A program made the position numbers and the translations under genes. A stretch of 64,000 nt of DNA from positions 372,001 through 436,000 of the forward strand of contig NZ_JADJNN010000001.1 of the NCBI RefSeq assembly GCF_016714285.1. The letters are read 5' to 3'. Below the pieces are notes generated by a model, which searched no databases, was not told where the DNA came from, and worked only from the letters and a program-made list of their open reading frames with translations. This DNA comes from Nannocystis sp. GTDB taxonomy: Bacteria > Myxococcota_A > Polyangia > Nannocystales > Nannocystaceae. Below, piece after piece: positions 61,838-64,000 of the stretch (position 1 is its first letter; every line of letters begins with the position of its first letter).

Positions 61838-62472
61838 GCCGCACCTCGTTCGCCCAGCAGCTCGACGAACAGCAGCAGCGCCGCCGGCCCGAGCAGTCGG
61901 GCCAGGGCCTTGTAGGCGCGGTGCGCCCGCACCCGCACCGCGCCCTCGCGGATCTGCAGGCGCTCGGCGATCTCCGCCATGCTGAGCCCGGCCAGCTTGT
62001 GCAGCTCGACGATCTCCCGCTGCCCCGCGGGCAGCTGGGCCAGCGCCGCGTGCACGCGTCCTGCGATCTCCTCCGCCGTCTCACGGTCGACCTGCCACTC
62101 CTCGATCGAGGGGAGATCGGCCGCGATCTCGGCGATCGGATCGCGGTCGTCGTGGGCATCGGCCCGCCGCTTGCGGTCGCGGACCTGCCCGCGCAGGTGG
62201 TCCAGCGCCAGGTTGCGGGCGATCGTCGCGTACCACGCCTGCACCGCCGCGTCGGCGTGGTCGCCACGGATCTCGAAGCCGCCGCGCGCCAGGTGCGCCT
62301 TGAGCAGCGTCGCCTGCAGCAGATCCTCGGCGGTGGCGCTGTCGCGGACGAGCTTGTGCAGGAGGCCTCGCAGGCGGGGGGTCACGGCGGCGTGCAGATG
62401 CACGAAGGCCCGCTCGTCGCCATCGAGGTAGCGATCCATCAGCGTGGCCAGCCCCGAGATCCCCGGATTCAC
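61834..62472 (-). CDS. ECF-family sigma factor
   Basis: 212 residues from GTG 62472. Region 2: A-E-D-L-L-Q-A-T-L-L-K-A-H with the -10 binding helix A-W-Y-A-T-I-A-R-N-L-A-L-D-H-L-R. Region 4: L-P-A-G-Q-R-E-I-V-E-L-H-K-L-A-G-L-S-M-A-E-I-A-E-R-L-Q-I-R-E-G-A-V-R-V-R-A-H-R. The C-terminal hydrophobic tail (L-L-G-P-A-A-L-L-L-F-V-E-L-L-G) may help contact the anti-sigma protein. It overlaps the nitrilase gene upstream by 4 bp and the anti-sigma gene downstream by 4 bp. Confidence 0.93.
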   Translation of the reverse strand: MNPGISGLATLMDRYLDGDERAFVHLHAAVTPRLRGLLHKLVRDSATAEDLLQATLLKAHLARGGFEIRGDHADAAVQAWYATIARNLALDHLRGQVRDRKRRADAHDDRDPIAEIAADLPSIEEWQVDRETAEEIAGRVHAALAQLPAGQREIVELHKLAGLSMAEIAERLQIREGAVRVRAHRAYKALARLLGPAALLLFVELLGERGAA

Positions 62473-63362
62473 GGCGCCTCCGCGGGCAACGACTGCCGGG
62501 TCACCGATGTTTCACCCGGGCCCAGCCGCCGGTGCGTCAGCGCCGGCAGCTCGGCGCGCACCCGGGTCAGCAACTCGCCACGCAGGCGGGCCACGACCAC
62601 CCCATCGCCGCGCGAGGCCTGTGCGACCACCGCGCCCCAGGGGTCGACGATCAGGCTGTGACCATGGCTGTGACGTCCGTGCCCGTGGGCCCCGTGCTGC
62701 GCCGGCGCCAGCACATAGGCCTGATTCTCGATCGCACGCGCGCGCAGCAGCGGCTCCCAGTGGGCCAGGCCGGTGTGGAGGGTGAAGGCCGCTGGCACCA
62801 GCAACACCTCCGCCCCCGCAGTCACCAGCGCCCGGTACAGCTCCGGGAAGCGCAGGTCGTAGCAGATCGACAGCCCCAGGCAGACCTTCGGCGCCGCGAA
62901 CACCGTCGGCCGCTCACCGGCCGCGACGGTCGCCGACTCGAGCAGGCGCGAGCCGTCGGGGAGGGTGGCGTCGAAGCGGTGGATCTTGCGGTAGCGGCCG
63001 ACCACGCGGCCGCGGTGGAGGATCACCAGGGTGTTGTAGATCGCGCCGGCCGGCGCCGCGTCGCCCGGGCCCGGCCGCTCGGGCAGCCCGCCGAGGACGA
63101 TCAGCGCGTCGCTCCTGTGAGACAGCGCGAGCTGGTCGGCCAGCAGCGGCGGCGCCTCCGCCTCCCCAACCGCGTCGAGGTCGACCGCCCACGCCAGGCG
63201 ATCGAAGCCCGGCGGCGCCACACCCCAGAAGTTCTCGGGCAGGACCACGAGCTCGGCGCCGCCTGCCAGCGCCTCGGCCGTGAGTTCGGCCGCTCGCGCC
63301 AGGCTGACCGTCGGGTCAGGCCCGGCACACATCTGGACGAGCGCGACGTCGATGTCCCGCAT
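62469..63362 (-). CDS. Carbon-nitrogen hydrolase (nitrilase superfamily)
   Basis: 297 residues with the Glu43-Lys126-Cys167 triad: L-P-E-N-F, R-K-I-H-R-F-D and S-I-C-Y-D-L-R-F-P-E-L-Y-R. The K-I-H-R-F-D and C-Y-D-L-R-F-P-E-L pattern is close to Nit1/NitFhit and omega-amidase enzymes. It hydrolyses amides or nitriles in the cytoplasm, often deaminated glutathione or alpha-ketoglutaramate. First gene of the minus-strand operon (4-bp GTGA overlap with the sigma gene). Confidence 0.88.
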   Translation of the reverse strand: MRDIDVALVQMCAGPDPTVSLARAAELTAEALAGGAELVVLPENFWGVAPPGFDRLAWAVDLDAVGEAEAPPLLADQLALSHRSDALIVLGGLPERPGPGDAAPAGAIYNTLVILHRGRVVGRYRKIHRFDATLPDGSRLLESATVAAGERPTVFAAPKVCLGLSICYDLRFPELYRALVTAGAEVLLVPAAFTLHTGLAHWEPLLRARAIENQAYVLAPAQHGAHGHGRHSHGHSLIVDPWGAVVAQASRGDGVVVARLRGELLTRVRAELPALTHRRLGPGETSVTRQSLPAEAP

Positions 63363-63704
63363 CGCCGGCAGGATAGCGGCAAACGATCACCGTGGGATCG
63401 ACCGACGCACGCCGCGCCAGGCCGTGGGCATCGTCTGGAGCGGGCAGGGCGGGGGTCCCTCGGCAGGACCCGTCACCCACAGCCCGGCACATCCTACGTG
63501 AGCTCGAGCATGTCATGCGCTGGTCGAGGTGTGTCTTGGCACCCCCGAGGCCCGTGCGATGGGGGGGTTGCTCGGCTTTGGGCGCTGTGTTACCAAGCGC
63601 CTGCATTTTGCCTTTCGCCAGCGAGCAGGCATGAAGCCCAGCTCGCTTTTTCCGTGCCCTGTTCGCAGTCCTCATTGCCTCGCTCGCCGCTCCCGTGCCT
63701 CCCT
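63363..63704. other. 342-bp gene-free region between nitrilase and rimP
   Basis: Divergent promoters for the minus-strand operon and for rimP must lie here. I see no conserved -35/-10 pair that I trust. A short T-poor stretch and a g-run (63558-63565) are the only marked features. No ORF is credible. Confidence 0.5.
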
Positions 63705-64000
63705 ATGGCCGCTAAGACCCCGCAGCACCACAGCCGTCGCCCGCCCCGGGCCACCGAGGACGTCCCCGGCGTCATCGAGGCTGCTGATGATCTGCACGCC
63801 AGCGACGGGCAGCACGACACCGAGGGTGGCGAGGGCGGCGAGGCCTCGGCCTCTCTGCTCGAGGCCGCGGTCGAGGGGGCGGCGCGGGCCATGGGCTACG
63901 AGGTCGTGCTGCTCGAGTGGCTCGGTGGTCGCGGCGGGCGCGTGGCCCGGATCTACCTCGACCACCCGAACGGCGTCAGCCTCGACGACTGCACGCGCAT
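63705..64000 (+). CDS. rimP: Ribosome maturation factor RimP (partial, runs off the window)
   Basis: 98 complete codons from ATG 63705. From about residue 52 it shows L-L-E-A-A-V-E-G-A-A-R-A-M-G-Y-E-V-V-L-L-E-W and R-V-A-R-I-Y-L-D-H-P-N-G-V-S-L-D-D-C, matching the RimP N-terminal domain (30S assembly). The first 50 residues are a His/Asp/Glu-rich extension. rimP normally heads the nusA-infB operon, which should follow beyond the window. Confidence 0.85.
   Translation, partial: MAAKTPQHHSRRPPRATEDVPGVIEAADDLHASDGQHDTEGGEGGEASASLLEAAVEGAARAMGYEVVLLEWLGGRGGRVARIYLDHPNGVSLDDCTR

Overview
The window looks like chromosome of a myxobacterium. It has very high GC with strong third-position GC, many lipoproteins with Ser/Thr/Gly- or Pro/Ala-rich linkers, Ser/Thr-kinase-like proteins, an AgmX/PglI-type domain, very long TPR proteins, and a gliding-type ABC gene set. 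The repetitive S-G-E-T-G-G style lipoprotein linker points towards the Nannocystineae, but that placement is an inference. I see no phage, insertion sequence, CRISPR array, rRNA or tRNA. It is mostly a core chromosomal region, and what is unusual lies in its short repeats and gene ends.

Layout. 1-5.7 kb: end of a possible outer-membrane protein, then a tight + operon with a TrmH-type methyltransferase, a class A penicillin-binding protein, a two-TM protein, a TM2/SHOCT protein, a BamE-like lipoprotein and a membrane-anchored protein. 5.7-8.7 kb: cell-envelope genes (secreted barrel-like protein, OmpA/Pal lipoprotein, AgmX-domain lipoprotein, lipid-binding-like protein). 8.7-10.5 kb: an acidic 60-bp-repeat protein broken by two frameshifts. 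11-12.1 kb: a peroxiredoxin and a small membrane protein. 12.2-21.7 kb: a pseudokinase divergent from a 2157-residue TPR protein carrying 17 VSGP repeats. 21.7-28.7 kb: lipoproteins, including a tandem Cys-rich pair, and a peptide-binding protein with an 11-G tract. 28.8-33.2 kb: yicC-gmk-spoT, the growth and stringent-response cluster, with a probably synthetase-dead SpoT. 33.6-38.4 kb: a second pseudokinase with four R-G-W-T-M motifs, convergent with a large OmpA-family protein. 38.6-43.5 kb: M13 peptidase, amino-acid dehydrogenase, lipoprotein. 43.7-48.6 kb: four-gene Gld-like ABC operon. 48.8-53.9 kb: APC permease, a membrane protein, mazG, phoH. 54.1-61.1 kb: frameshifted SGNH-hydrolase lipoprotein, TldD-like protease, GAF/HD-GYP phosphodiesterase overlapping ybeY, isoaspartyl peptidase. 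61.2-63.4 kb (minus): nitrilase-sigma factor-membrane anti-sigma operon. The window ends inside rimP.

Three dispersed sequence systems stand out. (1) A palindrome TGTCC-N4-GGACA (extended consensus CCTGTCCYNNRGGACAGG) occurs 12 times exactly plus many degenerate times, always in gaps, gene ends or disordered coding linkers. (2) Three tandem duplications, unrelated in sequence, share exactly the same 62-bp period, and each contains the stop codon of a gene (gmk, ybeY, isoaspartyl peptidase); weaker 3'-end duplications of other periods occur at three more gene ends. (3) Three intergenic arrays have an exact 11-bp period. Starts and product names are read from sequence only; no database search was possible.
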